The notes under the pieces are model-generated. The model was not told the origin of the DNA, made no database searches, and worked only from the letters and a program-made list of their open reading frames with translations. From NCBI GenBank assembly GCA_041396705.1, contig JAWKYB010000003.1, forward strand, positions 248,001 to 312,000: a DNA stretch of 64,000 bases, written 5' to 3'. Within the stretch, counting starts at the first letter, position 1; the number at the start of each line of letters is the position of its first letter. This stretch comes from Alphaproteobacteria bacterium (GTDB lineage: Bacteria; Pseudomonadota; Alphaproteobacteria; CALKHQ01). Positions 8,585 through 17,257 of the stretch are shown here, one piece after another. The position numbers were made by a program, and so were the translations under genes.

Positions 8585-9358
8585 ATGGAATACGACCGCT
8601 ACCTGCAGCTCGACCGTGTGCTCGACGCCCAGCGGCCGCTGACCGGCCAGCACGACGAGATGATGTTCATCGTCATCCACCAGACCACCGAGCTGTGGTT
8701 CAAGTGCGCGCTGCACGAGCTGGACGCCGCGATCGCGCACATCCGGGCCGACCGGCTGCAGGCGGCGGCGAAGATCCTGGCGCGGGTGTCGCGCATCCAG
8801 TCGCAGCTGATCCAGTCGTGGGACGTGCTGTCGACGCTGACGCCCGCCGACTACCTGACCTTCCGTTCCGCGCTCGGCAGTGCCAGCGGCCTGCAGTCGG
8901 TCCAGTACCGGCTGCTCGAGTTCCGGCTGGGCGCCAAGGACGCGACGCATGCCCGCCGTGCCGACGAGCCGACGCAACGCGCCCGGCTGGACGCGGCGAT
9001 GGCGGAACCGAGCCTCTACGACGAGGCAATCCTCGCGCTCGGCCGGCAGGTGCCGATGGACGGAGCGGCAGGGCCGCGCGACTGGCGCGTGCCGCATGCG
9101 GCAGACCCGGCCGTCACCCGGGCCTGGATGGTGGTCTACCGCGATACCGAGCGCTACTGGGACCTGTACGAACTGGCCGAGAAACTGGTCGACCTCGCCG
9201 ACTGGTACCAGCAATGGCGTTTCCGCCACCTGACCACGGTGGCGCGCATCATCGGCTTCAAGCCGGGCACCGGCGGCACGGCCGGCGTCGCCTATCTGAA
9301 GCGCGCGCTGGAGCATCGCTTCTTTCCCGAGCTCTGGGACGTGCGCACGGCGCTCTGA
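8585..9358 (+). CDS. kynA: Tryptophan 2,3-dioxygenase
   Basis: A 257-residue haem dioxygenase converting L-tryptophan to N-formylkynurenine, the first step of the kynurenine pathway. The distal segment FIVIHQTTELWFKC and the C-terminal RHLTTVARIIGFKPGTGGT (haem-ligand His and substrate loop) are clear. The length is slightly short for bacterial enzymes (about 260-290). The ATG at 8585 has GGAG 8 bp upstream and begins the conserved core. No kynB or kynU follows, so the rest of the pathway is elsewhere. Confidence 0.95.
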   Translation: MEYDRYLQLDRVLDAQRPLTGQHDEMMFIVIHQTTELWFKCALHELDAAIAHIRADRLQAAAKILARVSRIQSQLIQSWDVLSTLTPADYLTFRSALGSASGLQSVQYRLLEFRLGAKDATHARRADEPTQRARLDAAMAEPSLYDEAILALGRQVPMDGAAGPRDWRVPHAADPAVTRAWMVVYRDTERYWDLYELAEKLVDLADWYQQWRFRHLTTVARIIGFKPGTGGTAGVAYLKRALEHRFFPELWDVRTAL

Positions 9359-9387
9359 GCGGGCAGGGCGGCGCGGCAGCAGACCCT

Positions 9388-9417
9388 TCGCGCATCGTTA
9401 ACCAATCCGATGCGCGA
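9388..9417. repeat. 10-bp inverted repeat downstream of kynA
   Basis: TCGCGCATCG and CGATGCGCGA are perfect complements separated by a 10-nt A+T-rich loop. There is no U-tract, so it is not a classical terminator. It may stabilise the kynA mRNA 3' end or act upstream of the dnaJ-like gene, which starts 42 bp later. Confidence 0.45.
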
Positions 9418-9458
9418 GATCGGCTAAGCTGCCGTCTCCCTCTCGCAGCCGAGCGCCG

Positions 9459-10292
9459 ATGCAAGACAACGACGATCCGTACCAGATCCTGGGCCTCGGC
9501 CGCACCGCGTCGAAGGACGACGTCCGCCGCGCCTTCCGCGTCGCCGCCAAGGAATGTCACCCCGACCTCTATCCCGACGACCCGGTGCGCGCCGAGCGGT
9601 TCCGCCGCATCTCCTGGGCGCACGGGCTGCTGACCGACGACGCGGCCAGGCAGCGCCACGATGCCGGCCAGCGCCAAGCGCCGCCGCGGCCCCAAGGGCG
9701 GCAGCAGCAGGCGTCGTCCCGGCCGTCGGGCGAGGCAAAGGGCGGCAAGCGGTTCCGCTTCCCCGGCATCCGTGGCGCCGACGTGCGCTATGCGCTGCAG
9801 GTGAGCGCCGCCGAGGCACGGTCGGGCGCCACCAAGGCGCTGCAGACCGCAGACGGCCGTACGCTGAAGGTGAAGGTCCCGGCCGGCACCGCCGACGGCC
9901 ACCAGCTGCGGCTGCGCGGGCAGGGGCTGCCGGGCAAGTTCGGCGGCGAGGCCGGCGACGCGCTGGTCGCCCTGCAGATCGAACTGCCGTCGGGCTTCCG
10001 CCGCGACGGCGACGACGTCCACTGCGAGGCCGACGTGCCGCTGGCCGCGGCGGTGCTCGGCGGCAAGGTCGCGGTTGAAACGCTCGAGGGCGCGGTCAAC
10101 CTCAGCGTCCCGGCCGGCAGCAACGCCGGCACCGTGCTGCGGCTGCGCGGCCGCGGCGCCCGCCGGGAAGACGGTACCCGCGGCGACCAGATGGTGCACC
10201 TCCGCCTCGTGCTGCCGGAGCCGCCCGATCCGCGGCTGTCGGCGCTGCTGCGGCAGTGGGCCGAAGAGTCGACGGCCGCCAACGCACGATGA
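9459..10292 (+). CDS. DnaJ-family co-chaperone (CbpA-like)
   Basis: A 277-residue J-domain protein. The J domain is residues about 5-68 with HPD at 34-36 in KECHPDLYPD. A Gln/Pro/Gly-rich linker follows. The last 150 residues form the two substrate-binding beta domains (VPAGTADGHQLRLRGQGLPG and a second VPAGSNAGTVLRLRGRGA). It lacks the Cys-rich zinc domain of DnaJ, so it is CbpA/DjlA-like and would stimulate DnaK ATPase. Single gene with no dnaK or grpE nearby. Confidence 0.9.
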   Translation: MQDNDDPYQILGLGRTASKDDVRRAFRVAAKECHPDLYPDDPVRAERFRRISWAHGLLTDDAARQRHDAGQRQAPPRPQGRQQQASSRPSGEAKGGKRFRFPGIRGADVRYALQVSAAEARSGATKALQTADGRTLKVKVPAGTADGHQLRLRGQGLPGKFGGEAGDALVALQIELPSGFRRDGDDVHCEADVPLAAAVLGGKVAVETLEGAVNLSVPAGSNAGTVLRLRGRGARREDGTRGDQMVHLRLVLPEPPDPRLSALLRQWAEESTAANAR

Positions 10293-10337
10293 TATGAACG
10301 GGCCGTGCCGCGGCCTCGGTCACGCGGGCCTCGATTC

Positions 10338-10364
10338 CGCCACAAAGGATCTAGATTTGTGGCG
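10338..10364. promoter_or_regulatory. 27-bp inverted repeat upstream of TPR gene
   Basis: The 9-bp arms CGCCACAAA and TTTGTGGCG are perfect complements around a 9-nt centre containing ATCTAGAT. It ends 27 bp before the ATG of the TPR gene, in an otherwise G+C-rich gap, as expected for an operator or a promoter-overlapping protein site. No matching regulator is seen. Confidence 0.45.
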
Positions 10365-10391
10365 AGCCGATCAGCCGATGGAGTTCGGGCC

Positions 10392-10880
10392 ATGAGATTC
10401 GCCACTGTCGCCTTCTCGATATCGTGCGCGCTTGCCGCGCTGCCGCTGGCCGCCGCCACGGCGATGACGTCGAACACGCCGGCCACCACCAACACCAGCA
10501 GCGGCGGCACCTCGGCGACGGCGGGGCTGATGGCCCAGGCGCAGGCCGCGGTCGACGCCGGCGACTACGCGAACGCGATCGCCGCGCTGAACCAGGTGGT
10601 GGCCGCCGAGCCGGGCAATGCCGACGCCCTCAACCTGCTCGGCTACTCGACCCGCTCGCTCGACCGCTTCACCGAGGCGATGGGCTTCTACGAGCGGGCG
10701 CTGGCGATCGACCCGGAACACCTGGGCGCCAACGAGTATTACGGCGAGCTGCTGATCAAGATGGGCGACATCGAAGGCGCGCAGGAGCGGCTGGCCGTGC
10801 TGGACGAGGTCTGTTTCCTCGGCTGCGACGAATATGACGCGCTGGCCGAGGCGATCGACGCCTATATGAACGCCGAATAG
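10392..10880 (+). CDS. Small exported TPR protein
   Basis: A 162-residue protein with a signal peptide ending around AAATA (residues 19-24) and a Thr/Ser-rich linker. About two TPR units follow: AQAAVDAGDYANAIAALNQV and the next, which includes NLLGYSTRSLDRFTEAMGFY. A C-terminal Cys pair (CFLGC) may form a disulfide. It probably acts as a periplasmic protein-protein adaptor; no partner is identifiable. It converges with the cyclase gene, 5 bp apart. Confidence 0.8.
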   Translation: MRFATVAFSISCALAALPLAAATAMTSNTPATTNTSSGGTSATAGLMAQAQAAVDAGDYANAIAALNQVVAAEPGNADALNLLGYSTRSLDRFTEAMGFYERALAIDPEHLGANEYYGELLIKMGDIEGAQERLAVLDEVCFLGCDEYDALAEAIDAYMNAE

Positions 10881-10885
10881 AGGCC

Positions 10886-12583
10886 CTACCGTACCAGCGC
10901 GGTCGGCGCCGTCTGCATCTCCGGCAGGTAGCCGGCATTGGGCACGATGACGATGTCCATCGGCTCGGTCTTGCCGCGGATCTCGACCTGGTCGGTGACA
11001 TAGCCGTCGACCGGCAGGCCGGCGAGGTCGGCGACGCTGCGCGCCATCACCAGGTCCGCCCGGTACTCCTTGGTCAGGGTTTCCAGCCGGCTGGCGGTGT
11101 TGACCGAGTCGCCGATGGCGGTCAGGCCGATGGCCCCGGCATAGCCCATCTCGCCGACGATCGCCGGGCCGACGTTGATGCCGATGCCGACCCGGATCGG
11201 CCGCTTGAGCTCGTCGGTCAGCGAGGCGTTGAGTTCGCGCATGTTGGCGGCAATCAGCCGCGCGGCGTTGATCGCCTCGCGGCAGCCGCGTTCGGCGTCG
11301 CCCTCGACCCCGAACAGCGCCATCACGCCGTCGCCGATGAACTTGTCGAGATGCCCGCCGGCGGCCTCCACCGCCATGCCCATCGCGCGGAAATAGCGGT
11401 TGAGGATGAACACCAGGTCGTAGGGCAGCCGGTTCTCCGACAGCGCGGTGAACCCGCGCATGTCGGCGAAGAGGATGGCGATCGCCCGTTCCTGACCCTG
11501 CCGCATGCTGCCGGCGCGATGGCCGCTGACCGCGGTGGCGCTCGGCGGCAGCAGCGTGGTCACGGTCAGGTCCGCCACCGGGAAGGTCTGGCACGCCAGC
11601 CTGACGTTTGGCGGCGCGCCGATCCGGTCGAGCACGCGCCGTTCCTCGGCGGTGGCCGGCGGCAGGCCTTCGCCGCCGGCGCCGACCCGCACCCGGCAGG
11701 TCGAGCAGCGCCCGCGGCCGCCGCAGACATGGGCATGAGGCACGTTGTTGGTGCGGCTGACGTCGAGGACGCTGAAGCCGAGCGGCGCATCGAAGCTCGG
11801 CCCTCCGGCATAGCTGATGCGGAAGCGGTGGCGGCGCCGGTCGCGCAGGATCAGGCCGAGCCGTGCCAGCACGGTCGCGACCAGCAGGCCGGCCATCACG
11901 CCGAGCGTCCAGTCCTGCACGCTGGCGAGAACGGCGATGCCTTCGTCGTCGGGGAAGTCGATCCGCCGGACCAGGCGGGCATAGGCCTCGTCGTTGGCGG
12001 CGATCGCCGCCAGCTCGCGGCCCATGCTGGCGAAGCCGGCGAGTGCCGACGCCGGAATCAGCACCGCCAGCGCCAGCAGCCACGGCGCAAAGCGGCCATA
12101 GCGCGGCTTCAGCCGCAGCCAGAAATGCAGCCCGATGCAGCCGTGCACCCAGGCGGCCAGCAACGCCGCCGTCTGGATGACGGCCTGCCCCGGTGCCAGC
12201 ACCCACAGCACCAGGACGACATAGATGTAGTCGACGGACTGGTCGATCAGCGATTCGGCGCCGCGGGTCGCCACCACGTGCTCCAGCACCAGCACCGGGA
12301 TCGCCAGGCCGAGCAGCAGCTGCATGGCCTCGAGCGGGCGGATCTCGCGCATCCGGCGGCGCATCAGCAGGCTCCACAGCGCCAGCAGCATGTGGACGAC
12401 CAGGCTGCCGTAAAGCAGGAACTGGCTGACCGGAAAGCTCCACACCGCCGCGAAGATCTGCTCGACCTCGGCCGCGGTGCGCAGCGAATAGAGCCCGACG
12501 GCGTGATTGAGGAAGTGCGTGAGGATGTAGGCGAACAGGACCAGCCCGGTCGCCAGCCGGATGCGCCGCACCATCGCAGTCAC
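10886..12583 (-). CDS. Membrane adenylate cyclase with 6TM and [2Fe-2S] domains
   Basis: A 565-residue three-part protein. Residues 1-245 hold about six TM helices with several His inside or next to them (His23, 27, 64, 102, 147, 153), resembling the dihaem cytochrome b anchor of succinate dehydrogenase. Residues 255-345 form a plant-type ferredoxin domain with Cys287, 293, 296 and 331. Residues 365-545 form a class III nucleotide cyclase with metal Asp374 (LFADMRGF) and Asp418 (KFIGDGVMALF), and AIGDSVNTASRLE nearby. This matches redox- and quinone-responsive CyaC-type adenylate cyclases. It should convert the quinone-pool state into cAMP. GTG 12583 or ATG 12574 is the start. No cAMP target gene is adjacent. 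Confidence 0.9.
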   Translation of the reverse strand: MTAMVRRIRLATGLVLFAYILTHFLNHAVGLYSLRTAAEVEQIFAAVWSFPVSQFLLYGSLVVHMLLALWSLLMRRRMREIRPLEAMQLLLGLAIPVLVLEHVVATRGAESLIDQSVDYIYVVLVLWVLAPGQAVIQTAALLAAWVHGCIGLHFWLRLKPRYGRFAPWLLALAVLIPASALAGFASMGRELAAIAANDEAYARLVRRIDFPDDEGIAVLASVQDWTLGVMAGLLVATVLARLGLILRDRRRHRFRISYAGGPSFDAPLGFSVLDVSRTNNVPHAHVCGGRGRCSTCRVRVGAGGEGLPPATAEERRVLDRIGAPPNVRLACQTFPVADLTVTTLLPPSATAVSGHRAGSMRQGQERAIAILFADMRGFTALSENRLPYDLVFILNRYFRAMGMAVEAAGGHLDKFIGDGVMALFGVEGDAERGCREAINAARLIAANMRELNASLTDELKRPIRVGIGINVGPAIVGEMGYAGAIGLTAIGDSVNTASRLETLTKEYRADLVMARSVADLAGLPVDGYVTDQVEIRGKTEPMDIVIVPNAGYLPEMQTAPTALVR

Positions 12584-12684
12584 TTGTCCTGCCGGCGGTT
12601 TTCGGTCATTGAAGCGCTCAGTCTCAGCCGCGGCCCGTTCGGCGTGAATGCGGGTATGCCCCTGACACCGGATTCCATTCTGCG

Positions 12685-13515
12685 ATGACCGTCTTGATGA
12701 TCGCTGCTTTGGCCCTCGCTGCGGCCGGCACTGGCTATGGCGCGATCGTGGCTTTCATGTACACGCGGCAGCGTGCCCTGCTTTACCACCTCTCCCGTGT
12801 ACGGCCAACGCTCGTCGATCACGACCTGCCCCGCATGCGCGAGGCCACCGTGCGTACCGCCGACGGGCTCGACCTGCTTGCATGGTACGCGCCGCGGACC
12901 GTCTCGGATGCGCACGTCCTGGTCTATTTCCACGGCAATGCCGGCACCCTGAACGAGCGGGCGGACAAGCTGCGCCCTTATCTGGAGGCCGGACTCGGCG
13001 TGCTGGCGGTGTCATGGCGCGGCTTCGGCGGCAATCCCGGCCGGCCGACCGAGGAAGGGCTCTATCGCGACGCCGACGCGGCGATCGAACTGCTCGGCGC
13101 GATGGGGCACCCGCCGCAGGACCTGGTGCTGTACGGCGAGTCGCTTGGCACCGCCGTCGCCACGCGATGTGCGGTCGAATATCCGGTCGCGGCGCTGGTG
13201 CTCGAGGCGCCGCCGCTGTCGATCGTCAAGATGGGACAGTGGCGCTATCCCTGGCTGCCGGTCGGGCCTTTGACCAAGGACCGCTTCGAGACCGACCGGC
13301 GCATCCAGCAGGTCAGGTGCCCGATCCTGATCATGCACGGCCGCAACGACGGCGTGGTCCCGTTCGAGATGGGCCAGACGCTGGCCAGGCTCGCCAACGG
13401 GCGTGCGGTTTTCCGCCCGTTCGACGAGGCGCACCACACCAACCTGCACGAGTACGGATCGGATCGCCACGTTCTGGACTTCCTGGCCGAACTGGGTCTC
13501 GCCACCGCGCCGTAA
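12685..13515 (+). CDS. Alpha/beta hydrolase, membrane-anchored (ABHD13/Bem46-like)
   Basis: A 276-residue protein with an N-terminal TM anchor (residues 3-25) and an alpha/beta-hydrolase core facing the periplasm. The nucleophile elbow is LYGESLGTAVA. The oxyanion region is YFHGNAGTLNER. The acid lies in MHGRNDGVVP and the catalytic His in DEAHHTNLHEYG. The substrate is unknown; relatives are serine esterases or peptidases. It is divergent from the cyclase gene across 101 bp. Confidence 0.85.
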   Translation: MTVLMIAALALAAAGTGYGAIVAFMYTRQRALLYHLSRVRPTLVDHDLPRMREATVRTADGLDLLAWYAPRTVSDAHVLVYFHGNAGTLNERADKLRPYLEAGLGVLAVSWRGFGGNPGRPTEEGLYRDADAAIELLGAMGHPPQDLVLYGESLGTAVATRCAVEYPVAALVLEAPPLSIVKMGQWRYPWLPVGPLTKDRFETDRRIQQVRCPILIMHGRNDGVVPFEMGQTLARLANGRAVFRPFDEAHHTNLHEYGSDRHVLDFLAELGLATAP

Positions 13516-13607
13516 TTGCTTGACTTGCCAGAATTCCCACCCCTACCGTAATCGCGGCTCCGGGCCTCTGACGCCCCCACGCGCCGACGGCGCCCGGTCC
13601 GCAAACT

Positions 13608-13624
13608 GGCCCGGTAAACGGGCC
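13608..13624. promoter_or_regulatory. Short inverted repeat before sugar ABC operon
   Basis: GGCCCG-GTAAA-CGGGCC lies 24 bp before the start codon of the substrate-binding protein gene. It could be a sugar-regulator operator or a leader hairpin. A weak promoter-like TTGACT lies about 90 bp upstream at 13520. No LacI- or GntR-type regulator gene is adjacent. Confidence 0.3.
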
Positions 13625-13648
13625 GTTGCTCTGTTGGGGAGGACATCC

Positions 13649-15292
13649 ATGATCGTCCGTTTGGCCGCAGCGTCGGCCGCCTTGCTTGCGTCCACGGCCC
13701 TGGCCGGCGGCGCCTTCGCCCAGGAACATGTCATCTGGAACGACGACGGCACCGTCACGCTGCGTGCCGATCCGGAATACAAGTTCGAGATCACGGTCCC
13801 GCAGGAACAGCTCGGTTCGCTGTTCGCGCCGGACTACAAGCCGTTCGAGGGCGAGACCGTCACGGTGCTGACGCTCGATTCCGGCCCGATGGGCGGCATT
13901 TCCGGCCCGCTGTTCATGTTCCGCCCGATCTGGGAGGAACTCAGCGGCGGCACGCTGGAGATCGCGCTGACGCCGATCTCGGACCTCTACGCCAAGATGA
14001 TGCTCGACCTGAACCAGGGCACGGGCCTGTACGACTCCATCATCGTCGGCGCGTTCTTCTACGGCGACCTGGTCGCCAACGGCTACATGATCCCGATCGA
14101 CGACTACATGGCCTCGGGCGAGTACCCGCAGTGGTCGTACGACGTGATGCCGGATTCGCTGCGCAACCTCTACACCTGGGGCGGCGTCGGCTACGGCGTG
14201 CTCAATGACGCCGACGGCCAGGTGCTCTACTACCGCAGCGACATGCTGAACAATCCGGAGCACCAGGCGGCGTTCAAGGCGGAATACGGCTACGACATGC
14301 CGGTGCCGCCGCGGACCTGGCAGCAGCTGCTCGACATCTCCAACTACTTCAACGGCAAGAACTGGGACGACCACGACCCGGATCCGGACAGCGGCACCGT
14401 GCTGCACCTGAAGGTCGGCGAGCAGGGCCACTATCACTTCCAGTCGCTGTCGGCCTCGTTCGCGATGACCCCCGGGCCGGAGCTGGATCGCTACCACAAT
14501 GTCTACTGGTTCGATCCGGAGGACATGACCCCGCTGATCAACAGCCCGGGCCATGTCGCGGCGCTGGAGTTCCTGCAGCAGCTGCACGCCACCGGGCCGC
14601 AGGCCCAGGTCGGCTGGTCGCTGGGCGAGGCGTGGGACTATTTCCTGCGCGGCAAGGCGATCTTCGTGTTCTCGTGGGGCGACGTCGGCTCGCTGTGCCA
14701 GGACGAGAGCCGCTCGGTGATCCGCGGCAACTGCGCCGCCGCCGTGCTGCCCAGCTCGGACACGTACTGGGACATGGAAAACAAGGCCTGGGTGGAGACC
14801 GATGATCCGGGCTTCGTCGGCAACACCACCGGCGGCTCGTGGCACGGCATCATCTCCGCCTTCTCCGATGCGCCGGACGCGACCTATTCCTTCCTGTCGC
14901 TGATGGCGATCGAGGAAAGCTCGAAGTGGCTGGCAACTTACGGTTGGAATGGCGTCGACCCGGGCTACTCGTACCAGTTCCTGCCGCCGGACGGCACCGC
15001 CGACCTGCAGGCCTACCTCGATGCCGGCTGGGCCGAGAACGACATCGTCACCTACAGCCATGCCTATGCCCTGAACTACAACGCGCCGACGATCCTGACC
15101 TACCTGCGGATCCAGGGTGCGCCGGAGTACTGGGACATCATGGACAAGAACCTGTCGGCGGCGATGAGCGGCGAGAAGACGGCGCAGCAGGCGCTGGACG
15201 ACACCGCGGCCACCTGGGAGGAGATCACCGACCGGATGGGACGTGACGGCCAGCTCGAGGCCTATCGGACCGCCATCGGCTACGGCCAGTAG
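13649..15292 (+). CDS. Sugar ABC transporter substrate-binding protein
   Basis: A 547-residue periplasmic binding protein (extracellular solute-binding family 1). The signal peptide ends in GGAFAQEH, with cleavage near residue 25. It is longer than typical family members (about 420), like a subgroup in alphaproteobacteria with large polyol or sugar ligands. Aromatic-rich segments such as GQVLYYRSDML and SLGEAWDYFLRGKAIF fit carbohydrate binding. A strong GGGGAGGA SD precedes ATG 13649. It heads an operon with two permeases after a 143-bp gap that contains a hairpin. Confidence 0.9.
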   Translation: MIVRLAAASAALLASTALAGGAFAQEHVIWNDDGTVTLRADPEYKFEITVPQEQLGSLFAPDYKPFEGETVTVLTLDSGPMGGISGPLFMFRPIWEELSGGTLEIALTPISDLYAKMMLDLNQGTGLYDSIIVGAFFYGDLVANGYMIPIDDYMASGEYPQWSYDVMPDSLRNLYTWGGVGYGVLNDADGQVLYYRSDMLNNPEHQAAFKAEYGYDMPVPPRTWQQLLDISNYFNGKNWDDHDPDPDSGTVLHLKVGEQGHYHFQSLSASFAMTPGPELDRYHNVYWFDPEDMTPLINSPGHVAALEFLQQLHATGPQAQVGWSLGEAWDYFLRGKAIFVFSWGDVGSLCQDESRSVIRGNCAAAVLPSSDTYWDMENKAWVETDDPGFVGNTTGGSWHGIISAFSDAPDATYSFLSLMAIEESSKWLATYGWNGVDPGYSYQFLPPDGTADLQAYLDAGWAENDIVTYSHAYALNYNAPTILTYLRIQGAPEYWDIMDKNLSAAMSGEKTAQQALDDTAATWEEITDRMGRDGQLEAYRTAIGYGQ

Positions 15293-15316
15293 GAACCCTG
15301 GCGACCTGACGAGCGA

Positions 15317-15353
15317 CCGCCCCGTGCACGGCCCACGGCCAGGCGCGGGGCGG
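15317..15353 (+). other. G+C-rich hairpin between binding-protein and permease genes
   Basis: CCGCCCCG (15317-15324) pairs with CGGGGCGG (15346-15353), and a GGCC-CAC-GGCC hairpin is nested in the loop. There is no U-tract. Such structures after binding-protein genes protect that mRNA segment and lower downstream expression, keeping binding protein in excess over permease. Confidence 0.55.
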
Positions 15354-15435
15354 CGCTTCTCTCCAACCCGAACATTCCGGTCACCGATGCACGCGACGCC
15401 TGCCGATACCGCCCGGGCGGCCGGGGACGACTGAC

Positions 15436-16386
15436 ATGCGCTGGAAGGGCAAAGTCGGCACCCTGTTCCTGATGCCGGCGGTGATCTGGGTCCTCGTCTT
15501 CACCATCTTCCCGCTCGGCTATTCCCTCGTGCTCAGCCTGCACAAGGTGGATTCCAAGGTCGAGGTGGTGGGCCGCGAGACCGTGCCGGTGCTCGACGAC
15601 GCCGGCAACCCGGTGCTGAAGCCGAATGGCGAGCCGCGCACCCGGACCGAGGTGATCCGCGAACTGAATCGGACCTACACCTGGAACGACTTCGCCAACT
15701 ATACCCGTGCGTTCGGCGACCAGCAGGTCCACGACGCCGCCACCTTCACCGGCATCTTCGTTGTGGCCGGCGTGCTGATCGAGATCCTGCTCGGGCTGCT
15801 GCTGGCCTATCTGTTCAACCGACCTATGATCGGCCGCGGGCTGATGCGGTCGATCATGATCCTGCCGATCTTCGCGACGCCGATCGCCATCGGCTACCTG
15901 TTCTTTACGGTGTTCTACGAGGAGGGCGGGCCGCTCGAATGGACCGGGCTGCCCTGGCTATCGGACCCGACCATGGCCAAGATCTCGGTCATCCTGGTCG
16001 ACATCTGGCAATGGACGCCGTTCTGCTTCCTGGTGTTCCTGGCGGCGCTGCAGGGCATCCCGGAGGAGCAGATCGAATCCGCCAAGCTCGACAGCAGTTC
16101 CAACTGGGATCTGTGGCGCTCGGTCATCCTGCCGGCGCTGAAGCCGATCATCGTGATCGTCGGGCTGCTGCGCTTCGCCGAGGCGCTGAAGCTGTTCGAC
16201 ATCATCGCGACGTTGACCAAGGGCGGACCCGGCACCGCCACCCAGTCCTACACCTATTATGCGTATAACGCCGGCTTCAAGCTGCAGGACTACGGCTATG
16301 CCTCGGCGCTCGCCTTCCTGTTGCTGATCGTGGTGATGATCATCGTCACCTTCTTCTTCCGCTTCCTGCGGCAAACCTATGACTAG
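15436..16386 (+). CDS. Sugar ABC transporter permease (MalF type)
   Basis: A 316-residue inner-membrane permease with six or so TM segments. An extended periplasmic loop lies at about residues 38-85 (EVVGRETVPVLDDAGNPVLK). The cytoplasmic EAA loop reads EQIESAKLDSSSNWDLWRSV with a following ILPALKP. It forms the heterodimeric channel with the next gene product. ATG 15436 directly follows a TGA and is the first plausible start. Its last 8 bp overlap the next gene. Confidence 0.92.
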   Translation: MRWKGKVGTLFLMPAVIWVLVFTIFPLGYSLVLSLHKVDSKVEVVGRETVPVLDDAGNPVLKPNGEPRTRTEVIRELNRTYTWNDFANYTRAFGDQQVHDAATFTGIFVVAGVLIEILLGLLLAYLFNRPMIGRGLMRSIMILPIFATPIAIGYLFFTVFYEEGGPLEWTGLPWLSDPTMAKISVILVDIWQWTPFCFLVFLAALQGIPEEQIESAKLDSSSNWDLWRSVILPALKPIIVIVGLLRFAEALKLFDIIATLTKGGPGTATQSYTYYAYNAGFKLQDYGYASALAFLLLIVVMIIVTFFFRFLRQTYD

Positions 16387-17248
16387 GCGGCGCAACGAGG
16401 CGGGCCGGTCGGACTCGTCGCTGGCGGTGGCGCTCTATTCGCTGCTCGCCATCATCATCACGCTGATCTTCTTCTTCCCGCTGTACTGGGCGATCTCGAA
16501 CAGCCTGCGCGAACCGGCGGAGACCTTCACCGTCGCCGGCATCGGCTTCCCGTTCCTCGACTTCCAGCCGACGCTGGACAACTGGCTGGCCGAGATCGAG
16601 GTGAAGGAGGCCTACAACTCGTTCTTCAACAGCATCATCGTGTCGTCGGGCTCGACCCTGATCGCGCTGGCGCTGGGCCTGCCGGCCGCCTATGCGCTGG
16701 CCCGCTTCCGCTTCACCAAAATCAAGAACAAGGACCTGACGGTCTGGTTTCTGTCGCAGCGCGTGCTGCCGCCGGTTGCGACCGCGGTGCCGTTCTTCTT
16801 CGTCTTCACCACGCTCGGCATGCAGGATTCGCTCTACTCGCTGATCCTGATCAACGCCACCTTCATCCTGCCGTTCGTGGTGGTGATCGTGCGCCAGACC
16901 TTCCAGGACCTGCCGATCGAGCTGGAGGAGGCGGCCCTGGTCGACGGCGCTTCGCACCTGCGCGCCTTCGTGCGCATCGCGGTGCCGCTGGCCGCGCCGG
17001 CCATCGCCGCGTCGGCGCTGATCATGTTCGCCTTTGCCTGGAACGAGTATCTGTTCGCGCTGATCCTCAGCCTGACCGAGGCCTCGGTGATGCCGACCCA
17101 CATCGCCGGCGGCGCCGACACCCGCGGCGTGCAGTTCTGGTTCGTCGCGGTGCGGTCGCTGATCGCGATGGTGCCGCCGGTGCTGCTGGCGCTTTTCGCC
17201 CAAAGGTATATCGTTCGCGGTCTGACCCTGGGTGCCGTGAAGGGCTGA
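16379..17248 (+). CDS. Sugar ABC transporter permease (MalG type)
   Basis: A 289-residue permease with six TM segments, the second half of the sugar channel. Its EAA loop reads LPIELEEAALVDGASHLRAF and then VRIAVPLAAPAIAAS. It overlaps the upstream permease by 8 bp, indicating translational coupling. No ATP-binding gene follows: the next gene is a GNAT 9 bp later. The motor must come from elsewhere, for example a shared MsmX/UgpC-type ATPase. Confidence 0.93.
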   Translation: MTRRRNEAGRSDSSLAVALYSLLAIIITLIFFFPLYWAISNSLREPAETFTVAGIGFPFLDFQPTLDNWLAEIEVKEAYNSFFNSIIVSSGSTLIALALGLPAAYALARFRFTKIKNKDLTVWFLSQRVLPPVATAVPFFFVFTTLGMQDSLYSLILINATFILPFVVVIVRQTFQDLPIELEEAALVDGASHLRAFVRIAVPLAAPAIAASALIMFAFAWNEYLFALILSLTEASVMPTHIAGGADTRGVQFWFVAVRSLIAMVPPVLLALFAQRYIVRGLTLGAVKG

Positions 17249-17257
17249 CGCGCCACG

